DNA of 64,000 nucleotides from Rhodococcus sp. IEGM 1409 (GTDB taxonomy: Bacteria; Actinomycetota; Actinomycetes; Mycobacteriales; Mycobacteriaceae): assembly GCF_030056735.1 (NCBI RefSeq), contig NZ_JASHKN010000001.1, positions 62,001 through 126,000 of the forward strand, read 5' to 3'. This document shows, in pieces, positions 16,569 to 26,020 of this stretch; within the stretch, counting starts at the first letter, position 1; every line of letters begins with the position of its first letter. The notes under the pieces are model-generated. The model searched no databases. It saw only the letters and a program-made list of their open reading frames with translations, and was not told where the DNA came from. The translations under genes were made by a program, and so were the position numbers.

Positions 16569-17267
16569 ATGGCCTCCGTTCTTGCTGTCAGCGACGAGAC
16601 CGTCGAATACCTGTGGAGCAGTCAGGTTCGTTCACTCGGAGTCGACCTGATCCTCGGTGCGGGCGATCTGCCGTTTGCGTATCTGGAGTACCTGTCGGAT
16701 CAACTGAACGCGCCTTGCGTGTTCGTTCCCGGGAACCACGACGTCGATCTGTCCGGATACTCGAACAGGAGATCGGGTTGGATGCGTGCGGGCATGCCGG
16801 TGCAGTGGCCAGGGCCCACCGGCGCTGTCAACGCCGACGGACGCGTCGTGACCGTCGCCGGTCTGCGGATCGCGGGCCTCGGCGGTTCCATCCGATACAA
16901 CACGGGCCCCAATCAGTGGTCCGAGCGCCAGCAGAGCCGACGCGCTCGCTCGCTCACCTGGCGAAACGCCTGGCAATCGCGACTTCCCGGCGGCCGGGCG
17001 GGCGTGGATGTGCTGCTCACTCACAGCCCGGCCCGTGGCGTCGGCGACGCCGAGGATCGGCCACATCGAGGGTTCGAATGCTTCACGCCTTTGATTCACA
17101 ACCTCGATCCAACGGTCATGATCCACGGACACATCCATCCGCACGGGCGAAGACCTCTCGATCTGGAGGTGGGCCGGACTATCGTGCTCAATACCGTCGG
17201 CTTCACGCTGATGGAGATTTCCCCAGGTACTCCGCCGACGATCGTGAGGCGCCGACATGGCTCGTGA
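16569..17267 (+). CDS. Calcineurin-like metallophosphoesterase
   Basis: A 232-residue phosphoesterase with the ordered metal-binding motifs of the family: an early Asp in VSDE, GAGDLP, GNHD, LTHSPARG and a C-terminal HGHIHPHG. The first motif has VSDE instead of the usual DxH, a recurrent variant among actinobacterial homologues. The ATG at 16569 is chosen because of its leaderless-type -10; a GTG at 16515 would add 18 residues but leave only 17 bp to the divergent gene. Its end overlaps the ParB-like gene by 11 bases, so the two are co-transcribed. Substrate unknown. Confidence 0.83.
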   Translation: MASVLAVSDETVEYLWSSQVRSLGVDLILGAGDLPFAYLEYLSDQLNAPCVFVPGNHDVDLSGYSNRRSGWMRAGMPVQWPGPTGAVNADGRVVTVAGLRIAGLGGSIRYNTGPNQWSERQQSRRARSLTWRNAWQSRLPGGRAGVDVLLTHSPARGVGDAEDRPHRGFECFTPLIHNLDPTVMIHGHIHPHGRRPLDLEVGRTIVLNTVGFTLMEISPGTPPTIVRRRHGS

Positions 17268-18120
17268 CACAGGTTTCCCCACAGCCGACGCGGAAAACGA
17301 CTTCGCTCGTCAGCGTCGACGCGCCGACGTGGCACGACTGGTCAGTTGGCTACGACGCGAACCGGACGACGTCAACGCGATCCTGCCGTTCGACGAGGTT
17401 GTCGCCGCTCTCGGCAAGGTCGGCGAGAAGTCTCTCGGACTGCAGGTCGTCACCATCGAATCGATCGTCGGAAGTGTCGACCGCACAGGTGATTTCGACA
17501 GGTACTTCCGGCCGACGTCAACTCATTCTCGTGCGCGTTGGGAACGGCTTGCCGTGGCGCAACGACGCGGCGAATCGGTTCCACCTGTCCAGTTGTATCG
17601 CGTCGGCTCCATGCACTTCGTGATCGACGGACACCACCGGGTGTCCATTGCGTGTGCGATGCACCAGAAAACCATCGACGCGTACGTCACCGAAATCATC
17701 ACGCGTATCTCACCGGAAGGCATCACTCAGCGCGCCGATCTGCTCATCAAGGACCATCGCCGCCTCTTCCTCACTCGCGTTCCGCTGCAAGGTTCTCAAC
17801 GCGAAGCCGTACAGGTCACGGACCCGTGGGAGTACGCCGAACTCAGTGAGTGCGTGGAGGCCTGGGGTTTTCGCCTCATGCAGGAGAAGGGTGAGTTTCT
17901 CGGCCGGGACACCGTCGCCCGCCGCTGGTTCGGTGAGGAGTTTCTACCCGTCGTGCGAATGCTGAGGGGCGCCGACATGCTGCCCGAGCACACCGACGCC
18001 GAGGCGTATCTGTGGATCGCACGGGAGCGGTACCGATTGGTGCGGCGCCACATGTGGAACGACGAGATCGTGGCCGAACTACGCGATCGAGCACCGCGAA
18101 AGCACAAGCCCGCTACGTAG
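17257..18120 (+). CDS. ParB N-terminal-domain protein (ParB/sulfiredoxin fold), not the chromosomal ParB
   Basis: A 287-residue protein with a ParB-like nuclease/CTPase fold core: VPPVQLYRVGSMHFVIDGHHRVSIA at about residues 108-132 contains the DGHHR box that corresponds to the GERR/GxxR region of ParB. There is no obvious helix-turn-helix or dimer domain of a segregation ParB, and no parA or parS context. It overlaps the upstream phosphoesterase gene, and its 3' end overlaps the convergent gene by eight bases. Annotation as a chromosome partitioning protein would be misleading; the real role is unknown. Confidence 0.78.
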   Translation: MARDTGFPTADAENDFARQRRRADVARLVSWLRREPDDVNAILPFDEVVAALGKVGEKSLGLQVVTIESIVGSVDRTGDFDRYFRPTSTHSRARWERLAVAQRRGESVPPVQLYRVGSMHFVIDGHHRVSIACAMHQKTIDAYVTEIITRISPEGITQRADLLIKDHRRLFLTRVPLQGSQREAVQVTDPWEYAELSECVEAWGFRLMQEKGEFLGRDTVARRWFGEEFLPVVRMLRGADMLPEHTDAEAYLWIARERYRLVRRHMWNDEIVAELRDRAPRKHKPAT

Positions 18121-19216
18121 ATACAGTGAACTGCACCTCGCGGTTCGGGATTTTCGGGTGCATGAACTTCAGCAACGAACGCGCTTCTTTCTCGATGGAC
18201 GCGAGGGTGGTCTTCGATTGCTGCGCAAACAGAGTCGCACCCAACTCGACCGTCTCTTTTGCCGGCGTCACCGTCGCGAATCCCACCACCTTTCCGCGCA
18301 CCAGGATGGCGGGCTTGATGATGCCGTTCACGGTGAAGACGCGAGTTCGGTACTTTTCGTCCATGATTCGCGAGCGGTCGGCGTGCGAGAGCAGGATGTT
18401 GTCGAACGGTGCGAGTATGCGGGCCGGGGGTGTCCCGGAGTTCGGTCGTGGCGCGTCCGGCAGGTCGAACACCTCGGTCCCTTTCTCGTTGACGAAGGTG
18501 ACCAAGCCGGGTCGTAGCCGCTCGAAGACTTCGGCGAGCCGGGTCAGGCCCGACCACGCCTGGGCGTCCTTCACGCTCGCGGGACCGAACGCGGCCAGGT
18601 AACGCAGCACCAGTGTGTCGGGGACCGGAGTCGAATCCACTTCTGCGCCCAGCCAATTCTCCAAGGTCGTCAGCGCCGGTGCACCGGATTGTCCCCACAA
18701 CCCTCGCGGTGGGACCTGCACCATCGGCAACAGTCCGCGAACTCCGTGTGCCAGCCCTTCTGGCGCGTGGCCGGGAAAACACTCTGCCAGTAGAGGCCTC
18801 ATCTGCATTTGGGTGAGCGGCCCGTGTGCTACCAGGTCGCGTCCGGCCTGTGCCAGAGCATCGAGATCCAACCCGGTGAGCGCCGCGCGCTGTGTGCTGT
18901 TGGTGTGGAGATCGCGTTCCATTATCGTCTGAACCGTGGCTCGGAAGGGGCCCGCATCCGCGGCCGATAGGGCAAAGACCGTGCCCCGCATGGCAACCAG
19001 CCGCACCACCTGGCGCTTCTCCACAAGGGTGGAGAGGTCTTCTGCGGCAAAGTTCTTCAGCCGCGCCCACAGTGCCAGATAGGGAGGCGTCGGTGCCTGT
19101 GCTTGCAGACCCGCCAGGTGCTCGATCGCATCCAAGGCGCTGACATCGGCGCGCCGCAGGAGGAACTGCCTCGCCAGTGTCGCCAGATTGAGCTCGCGAT
19201 CGGTTATCAGCGTCAT
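18113..19216 (-). CDS. Winged-helix HTH_42 (YcaQ/AlkZ-like) protein, candidate DNA glycosylase
   Basis: A 367-residue protein of the HTH_42 family (tandem winged helices). Near residue 40 it carries HLAGLQAQAP, containing the Gln-x-Gln motif that is catalytic in Streptomyces AlkZ; E. coli YcaQ, the interstrand-crosslink glycosylase, is a related member. If the motif is functional, the protein removes alkylated or crosslinked bases, but many homologues have no assigned substrate. The ATG at 19216 has GGAG six bases upstream; the open frame extends upstream into an unrelated gene. It lies 10 bp downstream of the histidine kinase gene on the same strand, so the two may be co-transcribed. Confidence 0.75.
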   Translation of the reverse strand: MTLITDRELNLATLARQFLLRRADVSALDAIEHLAGLQAQAPTPPYLALWARLKNFAAEDLSTLVEKRQVVRLVAMRGTVFALSAADAGPFRATVQTIMERDLHTNSTQRAALTGLDLDALAQAGRDLVAHGPLTQMQMRPLLAECFPGHAPEGLAHGVRGLLPMVQVPPRGLWGQSGAPALTTLENWLGAEVDSTPVPDTLVLRYLAAFGPASVKDAQAWSGLTRLAEVFERLRPGLVTFVNEKGTEVFDLPDAPRPNSGTPPARILAPFDNILLSHADRSRIMDEKYRTRVFTVNGIIKPAILVRGKVVGFATVTPAKETVELGATLFAQQSKTTLASIEKEARSLLKFMHPKIPNREVQFTVST

Positions 19217-19226
19217 CGACAACTCC

Positions 19227-20498
19227 TCAGCGATCGTGGTCAGTGGCAGTGGCAGTGGCGATCTCGAACGGAATCTCGACTCGCGCGAGGGTTCCGGACT
19301 CTTCACCCGGTCCGACCGAGAACGAGCCACCCGCGGCAACCACCCGCAGTTCGTGCGAGAGCAGTCCGATGTGACCGGCGGCCCGTCGTTCGGCAATCCG
19401 ATCGGCGCTGATCCCCCGGCCGTCGTCCAAGACCACGAGCACCGCACGGTGATCCAGTCGTGCGAGCTCGATCCGAACATTCTGCGCGCCGGCATGTTTG
19501 ACGACGTTGCCCAGAAGCTCCCGTGCGGCGCCGAACAGCACGTCGTCCGCGGATGTGCGCAGATCGCCGTTCCAGCCCGACGCGTCGACTTCGACCACCA
19601 CTCCGCCGCGTCCCTGCGCCGAGCGCGCGAGGTCCCCGAGTGCACCTGCAAGACCCACGTGAACGAGGACAGTGGGATGCAGCTCCGAGACGGAGGATCT
19701 CAGCAGTGTGGTCGCTTCACCGAGCGCTTTCCCGGCTCGCGCCAAGGCGACAGGCTCCGCACTGTCCGCCAATTCGTCGAGATCCAGCCGCGCCGCGAGA
19801 ACGTACTGAAGCGCCCCGTCGTGTAATTGCTCGGACAGTTCCGTGCGCTCACGCTGCTCGAGCCCGATGAGCTCAGCAAGAAGGCTCGTGCGATGCCCGA
19901 CGAGTTGTCCGATGGTCAGCACGCGTGATCGTTGAATCCGAGTCAATCCGACGGCGCCGGCGCCCACCCCGACCAATGCCATGGTGCTCAGCAGGATCGA
20001 CGGCCACGGCTCGGAGTTCGAGGTCATCGTTGCCCAACTGGAGGCAAAGAACACACCGATCGTGCAGGCCACGACGCCGACACACACGTCGGTCCGCAGT
20101 TGTGTGCACGCCAGGACGGGAATGACGAAGAGCCCGTTGCTCAGGATGTCGGCGGTCCAACTCTGTTCGGCGGCGAGACCGGTCAGCAGGGTAAGAGTTG
20201 CGAGCACAGCGAGGTCGACGAACAACCCGAGCCAGATCATCGTCACCGGGCCGGTGCCGCCCCTGCGGATCCACAAAGCCACCGCTGCCGACCAGAGGGC
20301 ATACGCGCCCAGGATGGCAAAACACCATCCCGCGTCGTTCATGGGCGGGACGAATATCAATGTCAGGGCGATGAACAGCACCAGAGCGCCGCGCACCGTC
20401 AACTGGAGGTAAGCACCACGGTATGCGTGTTCGCGCAGTATCCGTTCGAGGTCCGGGCCGCCGGGCAGGTGTTCGGTTCGTACCGAGGATCCGTTCAT
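19227..20498 (-). CDS. Orphan sensor histidine kinase (NarL/HisKA_3 type)
   Basis: A 423-residue membrane kinase. About six hydrophobic segments occupy residues 35-195, followed by the HisKA_3 dimerisation box ERTELSEQLHDGALQYVLAARLD with the phospho-acceptor His in LHDG. A HATPase_c domain follows with N-box ELLGNVVKHAG and G-box DDGRGIS. The ATG at 20498 has GGAGG three bases before it. Such kinases normally pair with a LuxR/NarL-type response regulator, but none is adjacent: downstream is the AlkZ-like gene and upstream a divergent small secreted protein. The partner must be elsewhere. The signal is unknown. Confidence 0.87.
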   Translation of the reverse strand: MNGSSVRTEHLPGGPDLERILREHAYRGAYLQLTVRGALVLFIALTLIFVPPMNDAGWCFAILGAYALWSAAVALWIRRGGTGPVTMIWLGLFVDLAVLATLTLLTGLAAEQSWTADILSNGLFVIPVLACTQLRTDVCVGVVACTIGVFFASSWATMTSNSEPWPSILLSTMALVGVGAGAVGLTRIQRSRVLTIGQLVGHRTSLLAELIGLEQRERTELSEQLHDGALQYVLAARLDLDELADSAEPVALARAGKALGEATTLLRSSVSELHPTVLVHVGLAGALGDLARSAQGRGGVVVEVDASGWNGDLRTSADDVLFGAARELLGNVVKHAGAQNVRIELARLDHRAVLVVLDDGRGISADRIAERRAAGHIGLLSHELRVVAAGGSFSVGPGEESGTLARVEIPFEIATATATDHDR

Positions 20499-20611
20499 GT
20501 GTCCTCCTGTGCCACCCATCCCAGTTCCCTGTGAATGAGCTTCGCACACGAGATTTCACAATCAACCCGCAATACCGTGAAAGGCACCGGTTCATCCCCC
20601 ACGCAGTTTTT

Positions 20612-20650
20612 ACAGGAGAGACCATGATTGTCACAGGAGAGACCATGATT
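20612..20650. repeat. 21-bp duplication of a ribosome site plus start codon
   Basis: ACAGGAGAGACCATGATT occurs at 20612-20629 and again at 20633-20650. Each copy has AGGAG and an ATG, and the 21-bp period keeps both starts in frame. Confidence 0.95.
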
Positions 20651-20881
20651 CGGACCCGAGCAGGTAAGCGTCGCATTGCCACTCGTTTTGCCGTCGCCGG
20701 CGCCCTGGCTGCTGCACCGATCACCGTGGTGGCCGGGACAGCACAAGCTGCCCCGACCACCACCCATCACGAACAGTTCGGCCGACTGATCCCCCTGCCC
20801 GAGCCGACCGACGCCGCACCCGGCCCGGAACAGGTACCGCTCCCCTGGGGCACGACCTATTCGGTCACCTTGCCCGGGTAG
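20645..20881 (+). CDS. Small secreted protein with duplicated translation start
   Basis: A 78-residue protein, or 85 residues if the upstream copy of the start (ATG at 20624) is used. A basic n-region (RTRAGKRR), a hydrophobic core and an AQA-A cleavage site form a good Sec signal peptide. The predicted mature part is about 46 residues, begins APTTTHHEQFG and is rich in Pro, Thr and acidic residues, with no cysteine. It is divergent from the orphan histidine kinase and convergent with sugC, four bases from its stop. No family is recognised; a secreted peptide or envelope protein is all that can be said. Confidence 0.7.
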   Translation: MIRTRAGKRRIATRFAVAGALAAAPITVVAGTAQAAPTTTHHEQFGRLIPLPEPTDAAPGPEQVPLPWGTTYSVTLPG

Positions 20882-20885
20882 AGGT

Positions 20886-22055
20886 TCACAGCAGCAGATT
20901 GGCTCCCGTGCCGCCGTCGAATACCGCGATCTTGGCGGGATCGAACCACAGATCGATCGACCTGCCCTGCGCCACCGTGGACTCGGACGACAGCCTGGCA
21001 ACCAGTTGACCGCCACCAGCGACGGCCGTTCCCGAATCTGCGGCGAGTTCCTCGAGTTCGCGGGAATTGACGGCAGGGCCACCGGCGAGGAAATACGCGT
21101 ACTTGTCCGAACCCATCGACTCCAACACGTCGACGTCGACGGTGAACGTCCCGCCGTGCGGCTTCTGCGCAGCATCGACCAGCGCGACATCCTCGAAATG
21201 CTCCGGCCTGATACCGACCACCACGTCCTTACCTGAACCGCTGCCCGAAATCTTCGATTGCGCCGCCGCGGGTAGGCGAACGTCGCCGATCGGCGTGCTC
21301 ACACCCTCGGCCGTCAACTGTCCGGGGAAGAAGTTCATGGACGGGGATCCGATGAACCCCGCCACGAACAGGTTGTTCGGACGATCGTAGAGTTCCTGCG
21401 GCGCACCGATCTGTTGAACAATTCCGCCGCGAAGCACGACTACCCGATCGCCGAGTGTCATCGCCTCGGTCTGGTCGTGGGTCACGTAAATTGTTGTCGT
21501 ACCGAGTCGCTGCTGCAGACGGGCGATCTCCGTCCTCATCTGCACGCGCAGCTTGGCGTCCAGGTTCGACAGCGGCTCGTCCATGAGAAAGGCCTTGGGG
21601 CTGCGCACGATCGCGCGTCCCATCGCGACACGCTGACGCTGACCACCCGACAGGTTCGCCGGTTTGCGATCGAGATGCTGGGTGAGGTCGAGGACCCGCG
21701 CCGCGTCGTCGACCTTGGCGTTGATCTCGTCCTTGGACATCTTCGCCAATGTCAATGGGAACGCGATGTTCTGGCGCACCGTCATGTGCGGATACAGCGC
21801 ATACGACTGGAACACCATCGCGATGTCGCGATCCTTGGGGGCGCGTTCGTTGACACGCTCACCCGCAATCCTCAGCTCACCGGTCGAAATGTCTTCCAGC
21901 CCGGCAATCATGTTGAGAGTCGTGGATTTTCCACAACCGGACGGGCCCACGAGAATGATGAATTCTCCGTCGGCGATGGTGATGTCGACATCACTGACCG
22001 CCTTGGCTCCGTCCGGGTAAAGCTTGGTCACCTTGTCCAGCACGATCTCGGCCAC
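20886..22055 (-). CDS. sugC: Trehalose ABC transporter ATPase SugC (MalK/UgpC type)
   Basis: A 389-residue MalK-type ATPase. Walker [10 protein letters not shown] is near residue 36, [14 protein letters not shown] near 135, Walker [15 protein letters not shown] follows, and VTHDQTEA holds the switch His. A C-terminal TOBE/OB region (VVVGIRPEH) regulates the dimer. It closes the lpqY-sugA-sugB-sugC operon, an order identical to M. tuberculosis Rv1235-Rv1238, the trehalose-recycling importer. It powers uptake of trehalose freed when trehalose monomycolate donates its acyl chain. MalK-like ATPases may also serve other sugar importers. Confidence 0.93.
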   Translation of the reverse strand: MAEIVLDKVTKLYPDGAKAVSDVDITIADGEFIILVGPSGCGKSTTLNMIAGLEDISTGELRIAGERVNERAPKDRDIAMVFQSYALYPHMTVRQNIAFPLTLAKMSKDEINAKVDDAARVLDLTQHLDRKPANLSGGQRQRVAMGRAIVRSPKAFLMDEPLSNLDAKLRVQMRTEIARLQQRLGTTTIYVTHDQTEAMTLGDRVVVLRGGIVQQIGAPQELYDRPNNLFVAGFIGSPSMNFFPGQLTAEGVSTPIGDVRLPAAAQSKISGSGSGKDVVVGIRPEHFEDVALVDAAQKPHGGTFTVDVDVLESMGSDKYAYFLAGGPAVNSRELEELAADSGTAVAGGGQLVARLSSESTVAQGRSIDLWFDPAKIAVFDGGTGANLLL

Positions 22056-22059
22056 AGGC

Positions 22060-22890
22060 TTATCCCTTCACTGCGCCGGAAGTAAGCCCGGCCACGATAC
22101 GACGTTGGAAGAACAGAACAAAGATGATGATCGGAATGGTGATGACCATTGCGGCCGCGGCGATGGACCCGGTGGGCTCCTCGAATTGTGAAGCGCCGGT
22201 GAAGTTCGCGATGGCCGCGGGGGCGGTGATGGAGCGTTCGGTCGACGTCAGCGAAATCGCGAACAACAGGTCGTTCCAGCAGAAGATGAACACCAGAATG
22301 CCCGCGGTGACGATGCCGGGCGCGGCAAGCGGCGCTACCACCTTCCGGAACGCCTGACCCGGCGTCGCGCCGTCCATCTGCGCCGCCTTCTCGAGCTCCC
22401 ATGGGATCTCCTTGAAGAACGCCGAGAGTGTGTAGATCGCCAACGGCAACGCAAAGGTGATGTACGGCAGGATGAGTCCGGCCCAGGTGTCGAAAAGTCC
22501 GAGCCGTCGTTCGATGTCGAACAGCGGGCTCACCAATGAAATCTGCGGGAACATCGCGATCAGCAGAGCAACACCCACCAGCAGCTTCTTGCCCGGAAAA
22601 TCCAGGCGGGCAATGGCGTACGCAGCCATGGTTCCGATCACCACGGCGATGACCGTCGAGATCAGTCCGATTCCGATGGAGTTGATCAGTGCACTCGTGA
22701 AGGCACTGGTGTCGAAGATTCCTCGGTAATTGTCCAGGGTCCACTTCTCCGGAATGAACTTGCCGTCCTTGATGGTTCCGGCGGGTTTGAAGGACAGGCT
22801 GGCGATCCACAGAACAGGAACCAACGCGTACAGCAAGACCAGAAGGTTGACGACGGACCAGCTGATCTTGAGTCTGGGAGTCACGGTCAT
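22060..22890 (-). CDS. sugB: Trehalose ABC transporter permease SugB
   Basis: A 276-residue permease of the MalG type with six predicted membrane helices and the EAA loop [25 protein letters not shown] in the second half. The ATG at 22890 starts one base after the sugA stop and has GGAAGGAC upstream; an upstream in-frame extension overlapping sugA is rejected. Length matches M. tuberculosis SugB (274). With SugA it forms the membrane channel of the trehalose importer. Confidence 0.92.
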   Translation of the reverse strand: MTVTPRLKISWSVVNLLVLLYALVPVLWIASLSFKPAGTIKDGKFIPEKWTLDNYRGIFDTSAFTSALINSIGIGLISTVIAVVIGTMAAYAIARLDFPGKKLLVGVALLIAMFPQISLVSPLFDIERRLGLFDTWAGLILPYITFALPLAIYTLSAFFKEIPWELEKAAQMDGATPGQAFRKVVAPLAAPGIVTAGILVFIFCWNDLLFAISLTSTERSITAPAAIANFTGASQFEEPTGSIAAAAMVITIPIIIFVLFFQRRIVAGLTSGAVKG

Positions 22891-22891
22891 G

Positions 22892-23857
22892 TCAGCGTCC
22901 TTCCGTATCGGATCCGGGAGCCGAGGCACCGAAAAGTTTGATGAAGACGAACGCGATCAGGGCCACACACACGAAGATCAGCACACTGATCGCCGATCCG
23001 ATGCCCAGGTTGAACGCTTTGAACAGATTGTCGTAACCCAGAATCGACACCGAACCGGTGTCGTTCGCTCCCTTCGTCAGCACGTAGATGTTGTCGAAGA
23101 TGCGGAACGCGTCGAGCGTGCGGAACAGCAGCGCGACGAGGATGGCGGGCTTCATCAGCGGAAGGATGATGCGTACCAAGCGAGTCCACGCACCGGCGCC
23201 GTCGACTTGAGCCGCTTTGAGGAGGTCGTCCGGAACCAACGCCAAACCGGCGAGCAGGAGCAGCGCCATGAACGGCGTCGTCTTCCACACCTCGGCAAGA
23301 ACGATGATCGCGAGCGACGGGATCTGGTCGGTGAGCGGCGCACTGCCGTCGGGCAGGAGGTTGGCCAGGTAGCCGGTTCCCGGCGTCCACGCGTAGTACC
23401 AGCTGTACGCCGCAGCGACGGTGACGATGCCGTACGGGATGAGCACCACAGTGCGGACGAGGCCTTTACCCACGATCGTCCGGTGCATCACCAGCGCGAT
23501 GGTCAGGCCTAGGACGAACTCGATGATGACCGAGATAACGGTGATCGACGTCGTCACGGCAAACGCCTGCCACCAGTAGCCGTCGGTAAGCACCGATACG
23601 TAATTGTCGAACCACACGAACTTTCGTTGATCCGGGAAGCGAAGGTCGTACCTCTGCAAACTCAGCCACACGGCGTAGACCACCGGATACGCGGTCACTG
23701 CGATCATGAGTATCGCAGCGGGCGCCACCAGCCACAGGCCGAGTCGACGCTCGGCCGCCTTTCCGTCCGACATCTTCGACGTCCTGGAGCGCTTCGGCTC
23801 CGGCAAGCGGTCGGCGACTGCCGTTGCAGCTCCGGAGTTTTCGCTGTCGATCGTCAC
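22892..23857 (-). CDS. sugA: Trehalose ABC transporter permease SugA
   Basis: A 321-residue MalF-type permease. A hydrophilic N-terminus of about 40 residues precedes six membrane segments, and the EAA-type loop [24 protein letters not shown] lies at about residue 215. Its start overlaps the lpqY stop by four bases, and sugB starts right behind it, so all four genes form one coupled operon. It partners with SugB in the cytoplasmic membrane. Confidence 0.92.
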   Translation of the reverse strand: MTIDSENSGAATAVADRLPEPKRSRTSKMSDGKAAERRLGLWLVAPAAILMIAVTAYPVVYAVWLSLQRYDLRFPDQRKFVWFDNYVSVLTDGYWWQAFAVTTSITVISVIIEFVLGLTIALVMHRTIVGKGLVRTVVLIPYGIVTVAAAYSWYYAWTPGTGYLANLLPDGSAPLTDQIPSLAIIVLAEVWKTTPFMALLLLAGLALVPDDLLKAAQVDGAGAWTRLVRIILPLMKPAILVALLFRTLDAFRIFDNIYVLTKGANDTGSVSILGYDNLFKAFNLGIGSAISVLIFVCVALIAFVFIKLFGASAPGSDTEGR

Positions 23858-25230
23858 GGAATCAGCCCCTCCGAATTGACTGCCTTGCGTACCTGCTCGG
23901 CCAGATCGTTCACGGTCGATTCCGGATCGATGTTTCCCACAGGGTTGAGCGTGGCAGTGATGAGTGTCGAAATACTCTGATAGGCAGGAGAAACCGGCCG
24001 GACCGACGCGGTGTCCAGGCTGTCGCGAACCTCACGCCATGCCGGGTACGCCTCCTGGAATGCCGGGTCGTCGTACAGTCTCTCGAGCGTCGGCGGGACA
24101 CCACCGGCGACGGCGTTGTTGCGCTGATTCTCCTCGTTACGCAGGCAGGTGAGCGCTTCGAAAGCGAGATCCGGATGCTGACTGGTCTTGGCCACCGCGA
24201 CGTTGAAGCCGCCGATCGTGACCTCCGCCGGTTTGCCCTCGATCACCGAAGGATATGGAGCCGCAAGGAAATTCCGTTCACCGTTCACCGTCAGCACCGT
24301 GTTGCCGGTGTTCTGGCTGGTGACGTTGCCCTTGTCGTCGATGTACGGAAGATCGCCCTTCTCGGCGTTCTCCATGATGCCGGGAAGCACGAACGGCCAA
24401 TTGACTTGGAAGGCGGACTTACCGCTCTCCATGCCCAGACGCGACGACGCTTCGTCCCCCTGCGAAATCGAGGGATCCGCGCCCTTCGCAGTAGCGACGC
24501 GCTTCATGACGGTCAGGGCCTGCTCCGCGCCATCACCGTCCGCGACCGTCACTGTGGTTCCGTCCGGCCCCACCACTGATCCGCCCGCACTGGCGAGAAG
24601 GGTGTTGAACCAGACCATCAATCCTTCGTACTGCTTGCCCTGCACGCCGATCCAGCTGGGTCGTCCCTCCGCAGCCAGACCTTCGGAGATGTCGATCATC
24701 TGATCCCAGGTTTGGGGCGGTTGGCCGTCCGGCATCAAATCCTTTCGATACCAGAGTAATTGGGTGTTGGTGTTCAGCGGCGCCGCGTAGAGCTGGTCCT
24801 GCCACTTCGCCGACTCCAGCGGACCCTCGAGGGTCCCGTCGCTCACCTCGGCCGCCACGTCAGCAGGTAGTGGCAATGCCCAACCGGCTTCGGCGAATTC
24901 GGCGGTCCACACCACGTCGAGCGTCATCAGATCGAGTGACTTGTCGTTGCCGGTCAGACGCCGGGCCAACTGAAGTCGCTGGTCGTCAGCACCCTTGGGC
25001 AGAGTTTTCTGCTCGACCCGATATGCGCCGTTCGAGGCCGCCGAACAATTGGCAGCGGCCTCCGCATACTGCTCGGCGCCGTCGGCGGCGGTGTAGAAGG
25101 ACAGCACCACCCCGTCGTCGTTGTCTGATCCACACGCACTGAGCAAGGGCGCCAACAACAATGTTGCCGCGCCGAGCAGCCCCACTCTGTATTTCTTCTT
25201 CTGCCCCGCCCGCAATCTCTTGTTCTGCAC
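23854..25230 (-). CDS. lpqY: Trehalose-binding lipoprotein LpqY
   Basis: A 458-residue family 1 solute-binding lipoprotein. The signal peptide has a long basic n-region (KRLRAGQKKKYR), a hydrophobic core and lipobox LSAC, followed by the extracellular sugar-binding fold. The GTG at 25230 is chosen because GGAGGA precedes it by five bases; upstream in-frame codons lack such a site. It heads the sug operon and matches M. tuberculosis LpqY (468 residues) in length and context. It captures trehalose outside the membrane for SugABC. In mycolate-bearing actinobacteria this salvages trehalose released during cell-wall mycolylation, which would apply here if the host makes mycolates (inference). Confidence 0.92.
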   Translation of the reverse strand: MQNKRLRAGQKKKYRVGLLGAATLLLAPLLSACGSDNDDGVVLSFYTAADGAEQYAEAAANCSAASNGAYRVEQKTLPKGADDQRLQLARRLTGNDKSLDLMTLDVVWTAEFAEAGWALPLPADVAAEVSDGTLEGPLESAKWQDQLYAAPLNTNTQLLWYRKDLMPDGQPPQTWDQMIDISEGLAAEGRPSWIGVQGKQYEGLMVWFNTLLASAGGSVVGPDGTTVTVADGDGAEQALTVMKRVATAKGADPSISQGDEASSRLGMESGKSAFQVNWPFVLPGIMENAEKGDLPYIDDKGNVTSQNTGNTVLTVNGERNFLAAPYPSVIEGKPAEVTIGGFNVAVAKTSQHPDLAFEALTCLRNEENQRNNAVAGGVPPTLERLYDDPAFQEAYPAWREVRDSLDTASVRPVSPAYQSISTLITATLNPVGNIDPESTVNDLAEQVRKAVNSEGLIP

Positions 25231-25419
25231 AGCCGTCCTCCTCGGGCGGCGAGACGGCACAGTCGTTACGGCTGGCCGACGCACCACACATCGGCACTTT
25301 TGCCGGAAAAGGGACCTATTTCCTTGTCCGGCAAACGGTCACGGGAAAGTGAGTGTTACCTCGCCCGCATGTACATAAAGTAACCGAGATCACACAAGTT
25401 GGCAGCCCGAGCAAGAATT

Positions 25420-25914
25420 TCAGATGGCGAGCTTGGCAAGAAGGTCGCGTGCCGACTCCGCCGTCTTGGGCTCACACAGTACGTCGTAGCGTCCGGCGAC
25501 CAACTGCATCGTCGAGGCGAAGTCCCGCTGCCCACGCGTCGCGGCGTACGGGATGGTCGTCGAGATGACGCCGAAGATGATGCCGCCCACGATGCCCGCG
25601 ATAAGCGGGGCGAGGAAACCACCGGTGACGATTCCGAGCACCAGGCCGAAGAAGACACCGAGCCAGGCACCGGAGACGATGCCGCCACCGATCACCTTGG
25701 CCCACGTCAACCGACCGAGGACACGCTCGACCTGCATCAGGTTCACGCCGACGATCGTGACGTCCTGAACCGGAAATTCTTGATCGGAGAGGTAATCGAC
25801 TGCGCGCTGCGCTTCGGCGTAGGTGGGGTACGACCCGATGGGCCATCCCGACGGCGGTGTCGGCAACGCTCCACGGCGCGACCCATTCGACGATTGACCG
25901 AGCGGATTGGACAT
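25420..25914 (-). CDS. Membrane protein of the general-stress 17M-like family (Rv1234 homologue)
   Basis: A 164-residue protein. After a short hydrophilic N-terminus, residues 25-60 (PIGSYPTYAEAQRAVDYLSDQEFPVQDVTIVG) form the general-stress-protein 17M fold. A glycine-rich hydrophobic stretch (about residues 70-115) forms two membrane helices and is followed by a C-terminal alpha/beta tail. M. tuberculosis Rv1234 sits at the same place upstream of lpqY. The ATG at 25914 is preferred over upstream codons. Function unknown. It lies on the lpqY strand but 189 bp upstream. Confidence 0.8.
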   Translation of the reverse strand: MSNPLGQSSNGSRRGALPTPPSGWPIGSYPTYAEAQRAVDYLSDQEFPVQDVTIVGVNLMQVERVLGRLTWAKVIGGGIVSGAWLGVFFGLVLGIVTGGFLAPLIAGIVGGIIFGVISTTIPYAATRGQRDFASTMQLVAGRYDVLCEPKTAESARDLLAKLAI

Positions 25915-26020
25915 GGCTGGCTGCGCTCCTCTTTTCGGGCACGTCATCCACGCGGATGACGCAAGTACATCTACCCCTATTGTGCCCTTTACAGACCTGA
26001 ATCGTTCGGCCACACGAGCG

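Noticed and set aside
17257..18120. Chromosomal segregation ParB
   Set aside because: It lacks the helix-turn-helix and C-terminal dimer domains and has no parA or parS context, although the ParB-like fold motif is present.
25379..25394. CRP site upstream of lpqY
   Set aside because: Only one half-site (TCACA) is good and the other matches three of five positions, too weak to report as a site.
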